From Clostridia bacterium (GTDB lineage Bacteria > Bacillota > Clostridia > TANB77 > CAG-465), in the NCBI GenBank assembly GCA_900772475.1, contig CAAHEI010000108.1, positions 1 through 43,808 of the forward strand: a stretch of 43,808 bases of DNA. Direction: 5' to 3'. This document shows, one piece after another, positions 15,316 to 24,068 of the stretch. The notes below the pieces were generated by a model. The model worked only from the letters and a program-made list of their open reading frames with translations, was not told the origin of the DNA and did not search any database. The first letter of the stretch is position 1. Each line of letters begins with the position of its first letter. The position numbers were made by a program, and so were the translations under genes.

Positions 15316-15939
15316 ATGGAAGAATATATAGTTAATTTAATTGGAAGTTTTGGATATTTTGGAATGTTTATTGCTATGGTACTAGAGGCAGTTATTATTA
15401 TAATTCCTAGTGAATTAATTCTTGCAACAGGAGGAATCCTTGCAAGTAGTGGAAAATTTTCACTTTTAGGAGTATTTATTACAGGACTTATAGGAAGTGT
15501 TTTTTGTGCAATTGTTATATATGCTATGGGATATTATGGTGGAAGGAATTTTATAATAAAGTATGGTAAATTTTTCTTTATGAAGCAAAAAGATATAGAT
15601 AAATCTGATAAATGGTTTGAAAAATATGGAATGAGAGCAGCTTTTATCTGCAGATTTTTTCCAATAGTTAGAACTTTTATTTCTCTTCCAATTGGAATAT
15701 CTAAATTAAATTTTAAAAAATTTGTTATATATACTACACTTGGAAGTATTCCTTGGACATTAATTTTTGTACTTTCAGGGTATTATTTAGGAAACAACTA
15801 TACTAAAATAGCAAATATATTTAATATATTTAAGCTTCATATTATTATTTTCTTAATAATATGTGTGTTAGTATATTTGTATATAAAAATTATAAAATCT
15901 AAGATTATATTTTTAAAATTAAAAAATAAAAAGGAATAA
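15316..15939 (+). CDS. DedA/VTT-family membrane protein
   Basis: A 207-aa polytopic membrane protein of the DedA family. Some members flip undecaprenyl phosphate or phospholipids and support envelope integrity. Characteristic regions are PSELILATGGILASSGK in the first re-entrant part, YYGGRNFIIKYGKFFFMK, and RFFPIVRTFISLPIGIS with the conserved Arg and Pro residues of the second re-entrant part, followed by two C-terminal helices. AGAGGT lies upstream of the ATG. It is a single gene divergent from pdaA. Substrate specificity is not visible. Confidence 0.92.
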   Translation: MEEYIVNLIGSFGYFGMFIAMVLEAVIIIIPSELILATGGILASSGKFSLLGVFITGLIGSVFCAIVIYAMGYYGGRNFIIKYGKFFFMKQKDIDKSDKWFEKYGMRAAFICRFFPIVRTFISLPIGISKLNFKKFVIYTTLGSIPWTLIFVLSGYYLGNNYTKIANIFNIFKLHIIIFLIICVLVYLYIKIIKSKIIFLKLKNKKE

Positions 15940-15951
15940 ATTTGTATATTT

Positions 15952-15980
15952 TTGTCAAGTTTTAGGAAACTATGTAAAAT
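15952..15980 (+). promoter_or_regulatory. promoter of the cupin gene
   Basis: TTGTCA and TAAAAT with a 17-base spacer, about 55 bases upstream of the cupin start. Confidence 0.6.
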
Positions 15981-16035
15981 ATATTGAATAAGTAATTTAT
16001 ACAATATATAATTATTTTTTAGAATGGAGAGATAT

Positions 16036-16479
16036 ATGAAAGTTATGACAGATGATGTTGAATTAGATAAAAATAATATTTTATTTTCAGTAGAAAAAAT
16101 GCCTAATACGGAACTTAGATATAGATTTAAAATTGATGATAATACTATATATAGTGTAACAAAAAGCGGTGAAAATTTTGAGTGGCAAAACTCTCATTAC
16201 CATAAATTTTGTAATGAAGTTTATGTAGTACAGTTTGGAAAAATAATAATGGTAACTAAAAAAGATAAATGTGTAATTAAAAAAGTCGCTAAAATAGGTG
16301 ATGTTATTGCAGTAGGTCCAAATGAATCACATAATTTATTTTTATCTAAAGATGCACAAATATGTGTACTTAAGTATGGTAATATAAAAAGTGATGACTG
16401 GTATTCGGATAAATCATTAGATGAGTTTTGCAAAAGCATTGATGTTGAAAAAATATTTGAAAAATACTCAAAAATGTAG
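16036..16479 (+). CDS. single-domain cupin protein
   Basis: A 147-aa cytoplasmic protein with one cupin barrel. Motif 1 is SHYHKFCNEVYVVQFG, with His and Glu placed as metal ligands, and motif 2 is GDVIAVGPNESHNLF. The C-terminus is helical. Small cupins of this kind act as sugar isomerases, dioxygenases or ligand sensors; none can be chosen. ATG 16036 has GGAGAG four bases upstream and is preferred over the ATG at 16024, which has no ribosome binding site. A Nudix gene follows after a short gap containing its own TATAAT element. Confidence 0.75.
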   Translation: MKVMTDDVELDKNNILFSVEKMPNTELRYRFKIDDNTIYSVTKSGENFEWQNSHYHKFCNEVYVVQFGKIIMVTKKDKCVIKKVAKIGDVIAVGPNESHNLFLSKDAQICVLKYGNIKSDDWYSDKSLDEFCKSIDVEKIFEKYSKM

Positions 16480-16532
16480 AAGAGTATATAACTATATGGT
16501 ATAATATTCTAAATATTATTAGGAGGAATCAT

Positions 16533-17033
16533 ATGGATATAAGTTTGGATATTGGTGATAATTTATTTAATTTTAGAGTAGGAGCAATAATAAAGAACAA
16601 GAATAAAATATTGGTCCACCATGAAAAGAGTAAAAAACATGTAACTTTAATTGGTGGTAGAATCAAATCAGGCGAAGATAGCATAACTGCTTTAAAAAGA
16701 GAAATTTTAGAAGAAATAGGAGCAGATACAGAATATGTTAAATCATCATCTTATGTTGAAAATTTTTTTGAAGTAAAAGGTAAAAAATATCATGAGATAT
16801 TGATTGTTCATGAAATGAAGTTTTGTGATGAATCGATGTACCAAAAGGAAGTATTTAAATCAATAGAAGAAAGAAAAAAAGATAAGTTAGAATTTTTCTG
16901 GGTAGATGTAAATAATTTTAAAGATTATTTATTTTTGCCTCAAAATCTTTTAAAGCATTTACAAAATAATATAGATGAATTTGAATATATATTAAATGAT
17001 GAGAGAATAAAGAGTAGAAAAATAAAAGAGTAA
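16533..17033 (+). CDS. Nudix hydrolase
   Basis: A 166-aa cytoplasmic hydrolase of nucleoside-diphosphate-linked compounds. The full Nudix box is present at residues ~42-64 (GRIKSGEDSITALKREILEE plus IG), including the metal-binding REILEE. The substrate could be an oxidised nucleotide, a sugar nucleotide or a cofactor. AGGAGG lies nine bases upstream of the ATG. A promoter and hairpin for the next gene begin right after its stop, so it is probably transcribed with or just after the cupin gene only. Confidence 0.9.
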   Translation: MDISLDIGDNLFNFRVGAIIKNKNKILVHHEKSKKHVTLIGGRIKSGEDSITALKREILEEIGADTEYVKSSSYVENFFEVKGKKYHEILIVHEMKFCDESMYQKEVFKSIEERKKDKLEFFWVDVNNFKDYLFLPQNLLKHLQNNIDEFEYILNDERIKSRKIKE

Positions 17034-17044
17034 AAAAATAAAAC

Positions 17045-17073
17045 TTTACTATAATAAAAAATTGTGATATAAT
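17045..17073 (+). promoter_or_regulatory. promoter of the MATE-kinase fusion gene
   Basis: TTTACT and TATAAT with a 17-base spacer. The predicted start near 17080 lies only about ten bases before a terminator-like hairpin, so the hairpin would form the 5' end of the mRNA. Confidence 0.65.
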
Positions 17074-17088
17074 AATCAAGTTGCAAAA

Positions 17089-17119
17089 ATGCAATACTTT
17101 GTTAGTATTGCGTTTTTTC
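17089..17119 (+). terminator. terminator-like hairpin in the MATE-kinase leader
   Basis: GCAATAC pairs with GTATTGC around a 7-nt loop, followed by G and six T. It can end the Nudix transcript. Because a promoter lies just upstream, it could also attenuate the MATE-kinase gene. AAAGGAG follows nine bases downstream. Confidence 0.75.
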
Positions 17120-17137
17120 TGCGTGAAAGGAGTTATT

Positions 17138-19135
17138 ATGGAACAAAAAGAAAATATACTTGGAACGGAAAAAATAGGTAAATTAATTAGAAAATTTTCA
17201 ATACCTTGCATTATATCTTTAGTAGTAAATTCATTATATAATGTTGTTGATCAAATATTTATAGGATGGGGTGTTGGATATTTAGGTAATGGAGCTACAA
17301 ATGTTGTATTTCCACTTACGATGATATGTCTTGCATTTTCATTAATGTTTGGTGATGGTGCATCAGCTTTTTTAAGTTTAAAACTTGGTGAAAATAGAGA
17401 AGATGAAGCAAAAAAGGGAGTCGCAAACGGTATTATAGTTTCTATATTTGTGTCAATAATTTTCTGTATTTTAGGACTTGTTTTTCTACCATTTTTACTT
17501 AATGTATTTGGTTGTACAGATGAATTTTTTCCATATGCGATTAGCTATGGATACGTTATTGTAATAGGTCTTCCATTTATGATGATAGGTACAACATTAA
17601 ATTCAATTATACGTGCAGATGGTAATCCTAAATATGCAATGAAATCTATGTTAATTGGTGCGATTCTTAATATTATACTTGATCCTGTTTTCATATTTTT
17701 ATTTAAAATGGGGGTTAAAGGTGCTGCTATTGCTACTGTTATAAGTCAAATAGTAACCTTTGTTTTAAATATTTTGTATATAAGAAAATTTAGATCAATA
17801 AAATTAATAAAAGAAGATTTTAAATTTAATTTTAAAGTAGCATCTATGGTATCAAAACTTGGAATTAGTAGCTTTATTACTCAAATTAGTATAGTTGTTG
17901 TAATTGCATTTGAAAATAATTTACTAAAAAAATATGGTGCCATGTCTGAGTTTGGATCAGAAATTCCAATAACTGTTCTTGGAATTGTTATGAAAATAAG
18001 TCAAATTTTAAATAGTTTTATTATAGGTATAGCTGCTGGTGCTCAACCAATTATTGGGTTTAATTATGGAGCTAAAAAATTTGATAGAGTAAAACAAACT
18101 TTAAAATATGTACTTATTACAAGTCTTTCAGTGAGTACAATTGCGTTTATACTTTTCCAAACAATCCCAGATAAATTAATTTTATTATTTGGAAACGAGG
18201 GAGATTTATATAAAAACTTTGCATGCCTTGCATTTAGAATATATTTAATGTTTGTTATTGTAAATGGAATTCAAATTCCATCTGGAATATTTTTTCAAGC
18301 AATTGGTAAAAGTGTTAAAAGTGCATTTATTTCACTCTCTAGACAAATACTTTTCTTGGTACCAAGCATGGTAATTCTTGGAAATATGTTTGGAGTTTTG
18401 GGAGTTTTACATGCAGGTCCAGTAGCAGATGGGTTAGCTTTTTTAGTATCAGGAATATTATTAATATTTGAAATTAGAAATTTAAATAAATCACAGGTAA
18501 AAGAAAATAATTTATCAGTTGATAGTGATGAAAAAATAGCTGCAGATAAAAAAGCAGACAATGTTGTTATTACCATTTCAAGAGAATATGGCTCAGGTGG
18601 AAGATATGTTGGTAAACTTGTAGCAGAAAAGTTAGGAATAAAGTTATATGATGAACAAATTCTAACAAAAATTGCAGATAAAACAGGACTTTCTTTAGAA
18701 TATATTGAAAATCACGAACAAAAAAGAAGTAACCTTGAATTGTTAAACAATATATATTATTCGTCTCTTAATAATTCTGATGAAATATTTATTGAAGAGG
18801 AAAAAGTTATAAAAGATATAGCAAGTAAAGGTTCATGTGTAATAATAGGAAGATGTGCTGATTTTATTTTAAAAGATATGGAGAATACATTTAATGTATT
18901 TATATATAGTACAGAGGAAAACAAAATAAAAAGGGCTGTTGAAAGATTTAATATCAATGAAAAAGATGCTAAAAAACAAATTAGTAAAATTAATAAATTA
19001 AGAAGTAATCATTACAAGCATTATACATCAAATGAATGGGGAAATAAAGAAAATTATGATTTATGTATAAACAGTGATAGCTTTGGAGTAGAAAAATCAG
19101 CTGATGTTATATGTGAAATGATAAAAAATGTTTAA
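17138..19135 (+). CDS. MATE efflux transporter fused to a cytidylate-kinase-like domain
   Basis: A 665-aa two-part protein. Residues ~1-455 form a MATE/NorM-type multidrug and toxin exporter with about twelve membrane segments (VDQIFIGWGVGYLG early, IGIAAGAQPIIGFNYGA in the second half). After an acidic/Lys-rich linker, residues ~476-665 form a cytosolic cytidylate-kinase-like P-loop domain, with ITISREYGSGGRYVGKLVAE, the CVIIGRCADFIL segment and ERFNINEKDAKKQ. The kinase nucleotide loop GSGGRYVG is intact. Such solo kinase-like domains occur in Clostridia; the fusion suggests coupling of transport to nucleotide binding or phosphorylation. ATG 17138 has AAAGGAG at the right distance; an upstream in-frame ATG at 17081 would lie within the terminator hairpin region and is rejected. 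Confidence 0.9.
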   Translation: MEQKENILGTEKIGKLIRKFSIPCIISLVVNSLYNVVDQIFIGWGVGYLGNGATNVVFPLTMICLAFSLMFGDGASAFLSLKLGENREDEAKKGVANGIIVSIFVSIIFCILGLVFLPFLLNVFGCTDEFFPYAISYGYVIVIGLPFMMIGTTLNSIIRADGNPKYAMKSMLIGAILNIILDPVFIFLFKMGVKGAAIATVISQIVTFVLNILYIRKFRSIKLIKEDFKFNFKVASMVSKLGISSFITQISIVVVIAFENNLLKKYGAMSEFGSEIPITVLGIVMKISQILNSFIIGIAAGAQPIIGFNYGAKKFDRVKQTLKYVLITSLSVSTIAFILFQTIPDKLILLFGNEGDLYKNFACLAFRIYLMFVIVNGIQIPSGIFFQAIGKSVKSAFISLSRQILFLVPSMVILGNMFGVLGVLHAGPVADGLAFLVSGILLIFEIRNLNKSQVKENNLSVDSDEKIAADKKADNVVITISREYGSGGRYVGKLVAEKLGIKLYDEQILTKIADKTGLSLEYIENHEQKRSNLELLNNIYYSSLNNSDEIFIEEEKVIKDIASKGSCVIIGRCADFILKDMENTFNVFIYSTEENKIKRAVERFNINEKDAKKQISKINKLRSNHYKHYTSNEWGNKENYDLCINSDSFGVEKSADVICEMIKNV

Positions 19136-19144
19136 TTGTAAAAA

Positions 19145-19176
19145 AATTTAATGTTTAATGAATTAAATCTTTTTAT
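19145..19176 (+). terminator. terminator after the MATE-kinase gene
   Basis: ATTTAAT pairs with ATTAAAT followed by CTTTTTAT. It is A+T-only and therefore weak, but it is placed ten bases after the stop codon. Confidence 0.5.
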
Positions 19177-19326
19177 ATAATAGGAAAGTCATATTGATTG
19201 TAATAAAAATGAGAAAAAATTAGGCAAATCTTATTTCTTGTTGCATATTGTTTTTGTTTATGGTAATATATAAGCATGTAGATATATGATTAATAAAATT
19301 CTTTTTAATTCATGGGAGGTTAAAAT

Positions 19327-20553
19327 ATGAAAGAAAACAAAAGAGGAATATCGCTAATTGTACTTATTATTACTATTATAGTGATAATAATATTAGCAGC
19401 AGTTGTTATTTTAACAATAACAAATAATAACCCTATAGGAAGTGCAAAGGAGGCTGCATTTAAAGAAGAAGTAAGAGGATTTCAAGATGAACTTGCAATG
19501 ACTGTTTCAAAGGAATACATGAATGTTCAAGGTCAAAGAGATATTTCAATTACTACTTCTGTATATGAAGAAATTAAAGAAAAAATTCCAAGTTTTTACG
19601 AAAAATATAAAGACAAGTACATAATAGTAGATGATGAATTGGTGGGAACAATTAACCTAAAAGATAAAGAAAAAAAATGGACTGAAGATCTAGGGATAAG
19701 GACAGATGGAAAACCGGCCAAAAAAGTTGATGGAGTTCTTGCAAAAGATGTTGATTCGTCTTATTATGGAAAAAATGTATCAAATTATACTTTAGAAAAT
19801 AACTCTACTGGGGAGGATATAACATGGAAAGTTTTCTATGCAGATGAGAACAATATTTATCTTATACCAACAGGGGCTGTAAATTTAGCACTAGTACCTT
19901 CTAAAGATGGTGCAAAGCTTGAAAATACAGATTCAACAAGACCTAAGGCTGCACCTTTTGATAATGTAATTGAAAAATATCCAAATGGAGTGGAAGGTAT
20001 TAAAGACTCAAAATTAAAGTATCTAAATTCAAAATTTTTTAAATATTTAGAAGAAAAAAATGTTACGGTTAAGAAGGGAACAGGGTATTCAGAAGCAATA
20101 GCATATATGATGGATAAGGATATTTGGACTCAAAGTTTCAAAGATAAAGGTCAATATGCAGAGTATGTAGTTGGTGGACCAACAATAGAATTATTATTTA
20201 AATCATATAATAAAAAAGCATATAACAATGTTGAGCAATATCAGACTAAAGTTGAAAATAGTAATGGATATTATGGATATTTAGTCTCAAAAGGTGGAGC
20301 AGGATTTAGTAGCTATTTAAATCGTTTGGATAAATTAGGTAGATATGAAACTTTGTTTAATTTAAGAGATGGTAGTGGGGAGGGCTTTTGGTTAGCTTCA
20401 CCTAGTCAAGGAGGTATTATGATTTTCTACTTTGATGGAAGTATTACATCCAATGGAACTACTAGTAATACCCGTGGATTTCGACCTATGGTTTGCCTAA
20501 AAAGTGATACTGCTTTAAAAATATTAGATGATGATACTGTAGAATTAAATTAG
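19327..20553 (+). CDS. pilin-like secreted protein with prepilin-type N-terminus
   Basis: A 408-aa protein with a short basic leader (MKENKRG) directly before a hydrophobic helix (ISLIVLIITIIVIIILAAVV), the arrangement of a prepilin/pseudopilin signal, although no Glu at +5 is present. Helical residues to ~80 follow, then a long extracellular part. The C-terminus GFWLASPSQGGIMIFYFDG and RGFRPMVCLKSD recalls a domain seen in many gut Clostridia surface proteins (DUF6273-like). No pilus ATPase, prepilin peptidase or assembly gene lies nearby. GGGAGG lies about seven bases upstream of the ATG. Export and surface display are inferred; the ligand is unknown. Confidence 0.7.
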   Translation: MKENKRGISLIVLIITIIVIIILAAVVILTITNNNPIGSAKEAAFKEEVRGFQDELAMTVSKEYMNVQGQRDISITTSVYEEIKEKIPSFYEKYKDKYIIVDDELVGTINLKDKEKKWTEDLGIRTDGKPAKKVDGVLAKDVDSSYYGKNVSNYTLENNSTGEDITWKVFYADENNIYLIPTGAVNLALVPSKDGAKLENTDSTRPKAAPFDNVIEKYPNGVEGIKDSKLKYLNSKFFKYLEEKNVTVKKGTGYSEAIAYMMDKDIWTQSFKDKGQYAEYVVGGPTIELLFKSYNKKAYNNVEQYQTKVENSNGYYGYLVSKGGAGFSSYLNRLDKLGRYETLFNLRDGSGEGFWLASPSQGGIMIFYFDGSITSNGTTSNTRGFRPMVCLKSDTALKILDDDTVELN

Positions 20554-20574
20554 TAGTAGCTTAAATGTTTATAT

Positions 20575-20615
20575 AAAAAAATAGAGATGATTTTATTCAT
20601 CTCTATTTTTTTTTA
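20575..20615. terminator. bidirectional terminator between pilin-like and minus-strand gene
   Basis: AAAAATAGAGATGA pairs perfectly with TCATCTCTATTTTT around a 6-nt loop, with A and T runs on both sides. The last codon of the convergent 81-aa gene overlaps its edge. Confidence 0.9.
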
Positions 20616-20858
20616 TAAAACACTCAGTATATCTTTGTATAATTGTGGATCATAAAAAAATGTTTCTGTTGATTTATCTTGAGAACAAATAACTACGTGA
20701 AAATCTTGATATAATTGAATGTAAATTATATTCTCAATCCCAATCTGTTTTAGTTTCTTTATGTTAATCTTCTCTCTTGGTATATTGAAAACAGAGTTCA
20801 TATGTAATATTTGTATAAAAGGCCTAAGCTCTCTTTCAATATAAAATTTTTCTGGCAT
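20613..20858 (-). CDS. small protein of unknown function
   Basis: An 81-aa soluble protein with no recognised family. It looks alpha/beta: an N-terminal helix (YIERELRPFIQILHM), then strand-like IENIIYIQLY and FHVVICSQD, ending in a helix. On the minus strand the ATG has TTTGGAGGT upstream at good spacing, so translation is likely despite the small size. The gene is alone, convergent with the pilin-like gene and sharing its terminator. Confidence 0.65.
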   Translation of the reverse strand: MPEKFYIERELRPFIQILHMNSVFNIPREKINIKKLKQIGIENIIYIQLYQDFHVVICSQDKSTETFFYDPQLYKDILSVL

Positions 20859-21090
20859 AAAGTACCTCCAAATAAATAATTATTTTTTTTATAATATAAC
20901 TTTCATATTATATTATAACATATTATGTAATAAATATTCAATACATTTGTTAAAAAACAATTGAAATATAATATGATATGATATATAATATCATGTGTAA
21001 ATTTTGAAAATCAATAAAAAATTAGCGTATTATGATATTAGATTTTCACTTATATATTGACTTATATCAAGAAAGGAAAGTGATTATTTA
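20859..21090. other. A+T-rich intergenic spacer
   Basis: Between two divergent genes. It carries TATAAT-like elements on both strands but no clear -35 partners. I see nothing else in it. Confidence 0.4.
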
Positions 21091-21639
21091 GTGAAGGAAA
21101 AAATGTTAGAATTATTAAAAAGTATAAATAGAGAAGGTATTGATAAATTAATATCTTTTTTGGAAAAAACTGATTTTTTTGAATCTCCAGCAAGTACAAG
21201 ATTTCATGGCTCTTATGCTGGAGGACTTGTTGAACATAGTATAAAAGTGTATGAAATATTATGTGAGAAAGTAAAAAATAGTGATTATGAGTTTGATCCA
21301 GATACATTAAAAATATCAGCTCTTTTGCATGATATCTGCAAATTAAACTATTATAAAGTTGATTATAGAAATGCAAAAAATAAAAATGGTGAATGGGAAA
21401 AAGTTCCATACTATACGGTAGACGATACAATTCCATATGGTCATGGTGAAAAATCTGTAATGATGATTTCTGAGTTTATGCCACTTACCAATGAGGAAAA
21501 ATATGCAATAAGGTGGCATATGGGATTTACTGAACCTAAAGAACTTTATTCAACAATTGGAGCTGCGTATAAAAAATATCCACTTGCATTGCTTCTTTTT
21601 GAGTCTGATTTAGAATCTACATATTTTTTTGATATATAA
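21091..21639 (+). CDS. HD-domain hydrolase
   Basis: A 182-aa cytoplasmic phosphohydrolase-like protein. The metal-binding HD pattern is visible: GGLVEHSIKVYEIL (first His), ALLHDICKLNYY (His-Asp), and further His residues in IPYGHGEKSV and RWHMGF, a pattern shared with 3'-5' exoribonuclease YhaM-type or phage-type HD hydrolases. Substrate is unknown. Translation may start at GTG 21091 (AAAGGAAAG upstream) or at ATG 21103 (GAAGGA upstream). The SprT-like gene starts 10 bases after its stop. Confidence 0.85.
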   Translation: MKEKMLELLKSINREGIDKLISFLEKTDFFESPASTRFHGSYAGGLVEHSIKVYEILCEKVKNSDYEFDPDTLKISALLHDICKLNYYKVDYRNAKNKNGEWEKVPYYTVDDTIPYGHGEKSVMMISEFMPLTNEEKYAIRWHMGFTEPKELYSTIGAAYKKYPLALLLFESDLESTYFFDI

Positions 21640-21649
21640 GGAATATCAA

Positions 21650-22240
21650 ATGGAAGAAAAGTTAGAAAAATTATATAAAGAATGTATTGATGAATTAGGA
21701 AAAATTGATATACATATATTAGATGAGAAAACGTATGGTAAAATAGACATTAATTTATCTAATAAATCACCTAAAAAATATGGCTGTTGTAAACAGGAAT
21801 GTCCTGATAAAAAATATAAAAAGGTAAGAAAATACAAAAATAGAAAAGTTATTTCTTATCAAAAATTTAAGTTACATCACATTTATGTAAGTAGATGGGT
21901 GATGGAATTAAATGATGGGATAATAAAAAATACAATAATGCACGAACTTATACACTGTATTCCTTTTTGTAATGACCATGGTATAGAATTTAAAAAATAC
22001 GCAAACTACATTAATGAAAAACTTGGATATAATATATCAAGAGTTGGCAATAAAAAAGAGGATTATAAAAATAGTAATATAGAATATAAGGAAAAAGAAA
22101 TATATAATTATAAAGTAAAGTGTGTTAAATGTGGACAAACTTTCTATAGAAAAAGGCTAAATAGGAATTTGATAAAGAAATATAGGTGTGGTATATGTGG
22201 TGGTAGATTTGATGTTTTTTTCCTTACTAAAAGTTGCTAA
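21650..22240 (+). CDS. SprT-like zinc metalloprotease-type protein
   Basis: A 196-aa protein with the SprT zinc-binding motif HELIH (residues 98-102, in NTIMHELIHCIPF) and a third His in NDHGIEFKK. It ends in a C-terminal zinc ribbon with two CxxC pairs (VKCVKCGQTF and RCGICGGRF). SprT-type proteins resemble the SPRTN DNA-protein-crosslink protease; bacterial roles are poorly known. I chose ATG 21650, ten bases after the HD gene, with AAGGA upstream. Its stop codon is part of the -35 region of the alaS promoter. A CxxxxC pair (CCKQEC) in the N-terminal third is an added oddity. Confidence 0.82.
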   Translation: MEEKLEKLYKECIDELGKIDIHILDEKTYGKIDINLSNKSPKKYGCCKQECPDKKYKKVRKYKNRKVISYQKFKLHHIYVSRWVMELNDGIIKNTIMHELIHCIPFCNDHGIEFKKYANYINEKLGYNISRVGNKKEDYKNSNIEYKEKEIYNYKVKCVKCGQTFYRKRLNRNLIKKYRCGICGGRFDVFFLTKSC

Positions 22241-22262
22241 TGTATGAAAAAAGTGGTATAAT
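22234..22262 (+). promoter_or_regulatory. promoter of alaS-HIT
   Basis: TTGCTA and TATAAT with a 17-base spacer. The -35 box overlaps the TAA stop of the SprT-like gene. Confidence 0.65.
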
Positions 22263-22295
22263 ACTAAAAAAATTATATAGAAAAGGAGAATATAA

Positions 22296-24053
22296 ATGAA
22301 AGCAATCGATATTAGAAATAAATATTTAAATTTTTTTGAAAGACATGGACATAAGTTAATACCATCAGCTCCTTTAATTCCAGAAAACGATCCATCAGTT
22401 TTGTTTAATACTGCTGGTATGCAACCGTTAGTTCCATATTTACTTGGTGAGAAGCATCCTGAGGGAACTAGACTTACAGACTATCAGAAATGTTTAAGAA
22501 CAAATGATATAGATGAGGTAGGAGATAATCGTCATTTGACATATTTTGAAATGCTTGGTAATTGGTCGTTGGGAGATTATTTTAAAGAAGAATCTATACA
22601 AATGAGTTATGAATTTTTAACAAAAGAATTAGGAATTCCATCAGAAAAAATATCCGTAACTTGTTTTGCTGGAGATGATGATTGCCCAAGAGATACTGTA
22701 TCTGCAGAAGCATGGAAAAAGGCAGGAATTTTAGAAGATCATATATATTATTATGGTAAAGATGATAATTGGTGGATTGCAGGAGAAGAAGGACCATGTG
22801 GGCCTGATACGGAAATGTTTTATGATACAGGAAAAGAGCCATGTTCAGAGCACTGCGAACCTAGTTGTGATTGTGGAAAATATGTTGAAATATGGAATAA
22901 TGTTTTTATGGAATATTTTAAAGATAAAAATGGTTATTCTAAACTAAAACAAAAAAATGTTGATACTGGTCTTGGTCTTGAAAGAATGGCTATGCTACTT
23001 CAAGGAAAAGAGACACCTTTTGATACTGAAATATTTGAACCTGTTATGAAAAAATTAACAGAACTTTCAAAGAAAGATAACATTGAAAGTAAAAGAATTG
23101 TTGCTGAACATTTGCGTTCAAGTATTATGATAATATCTGATGGTGGAAAGCCAAGTAATGTTGATAGAGGATATATTTTAAGAAGATTAATTCGTAGAAT
23201 GATAAGACATATAAATAAACTTGAGATTGATCTTAGTTCTTTAGGAGATTTAGTTTATCTTAATATAGATACTTTAAATGAACTTTATCCTGAGCTTGAA
23301 GCAAATAAGGAAATGATAAAATCAGTTATTATTGAGGAAAAAGATAAATTTGTAAAAACACTTGCAAAAGGTGAAAAAGAATTTTTTAAAGAAATTTCTA
23401 GCATAAAGGAAAAAAGCATTAATGTATTACCAGGAAGTATGGTATTTAGGTTATATGATACATATGGATTTCCTCCGGAAGTTACAAAAGAGCTTGCAAA
23501 GGAAAATGGATTTGGAATTGATATAAAAGAATTTAATAGATTATTTGAGATTCATCAGCAAAAATCAAGAGCAGGTTCTGAACAAAAATTTAAAGGTGGA
23601 CTTGCAGAGCAAAACAAAGAAACAATAGCTTATCATACTGCAACACATCTTTTAAATGCAGCATTAAAAAAAGTATTAGGTAGTGATACTCATCAAAAAG
23701 GCTCAAATATAACTACAGAAAGAATGAGATTTGACTTTAATTGCGATCATAAATTAACAGATGAAGAAAAAGCCAAAATTGAAGAAGTTGTAAATGACTG
23801 GATAAAAGCTGGTTTAGATGTAAAATGTGAAGAGATGAAAAAAGAAGATGCAGTAAAATCAGGAGCTGAATGCATGTTTATAGAGAAATATCCTGATATT
23901 GTAACTGTATATACAATAGGTAATGTATCAAAAGAGCTATGTGGTGGACCACATGTAAAAAATACAAGTGAACTTGGTAAATTTAAAATAAAAAAAGAAG
24001 AAGCTTCATCTTCTGGTATAAGAAGAATAAAGGCTGTCCTTATAAAAGAATAA
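22296..24053 (+). CDS. alaS: alanine--tRNA ligase, compact form without C-Ala domain
   Basis: Class II synthetase that charges tRNA-Ala. The catalytic part is complete: the start IRNKYLNFFERHGH, motif 2 region LTYFEMLGNWSLGDYFK, and GLGLERMAMLLQGKETPFDT. The editing domain is present with zinc ligands HTATH (447-451) and CGGPH (549-553). The protein then ends (SSSGIRRIKAVLIKE), so the coiled linker and C-Ala/DHHA1 domain of the usual ~870-aa enzyme are absent. It also has a Cys-rich insertion near residue 187-198 (CSEHCEPSCDCG) that may bind zinc. The downstream DNA holds no remnant of the missing domain. The HIT gene begins 15 bases later. Confidence 0.93.
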   Translation: MKAIDIRNKYLNFFERHGHKLIPSAPLIPENDPSVLFNTAGMQPLVPYLLGEKHPEGTRLTDYQKCLRTNDIDEVGDNRHLTYFEMLGNWSLGDYFKEESIQMSYEFLTKELGIPSEKISVTCFAGDDDCPRDTVSAEAWKKAGILEDHIYYYGKDDNWWIAGEEGPCGPDTEMFYDTGKEPCSEHCEPSCDCGKYVEIWNNVFMEYFKDKNGYSKLKQKNVDTGLGLERMAMLLQGKETPFDTEIFEPVMKKLTELSKKDNIESKRIVAEHLRSSIMIISDGGKPSNVDRGYILRRLIRRMIRHINKLEIDLSSLGDLVYLNIDTLNELYPELEANKEMIKSVIIEEKDKFVKTLAKGEKEFFKEISSIKEKSINVLPGSMVFRLYDTYGFPPEVTKELAKENGFGIDIKEFNRLFEIHQQKSRAGSEQKFKGGLAEQNKETIAYHTATHLLNAALKKVLGSDTHQKGSNITTERMRFDFNCDHKLTDEEKAKIEEVVNDWIKAGLDVKCEEMKKEDAVKSGAECMFIEKYPDIVTVYTIGNVSKELCGGPHVKNTSELGKFKIKKEEASSSGIRRIKAVLIKE

Positions 24054-24068
24054 TAAGAGGTGAGATCT

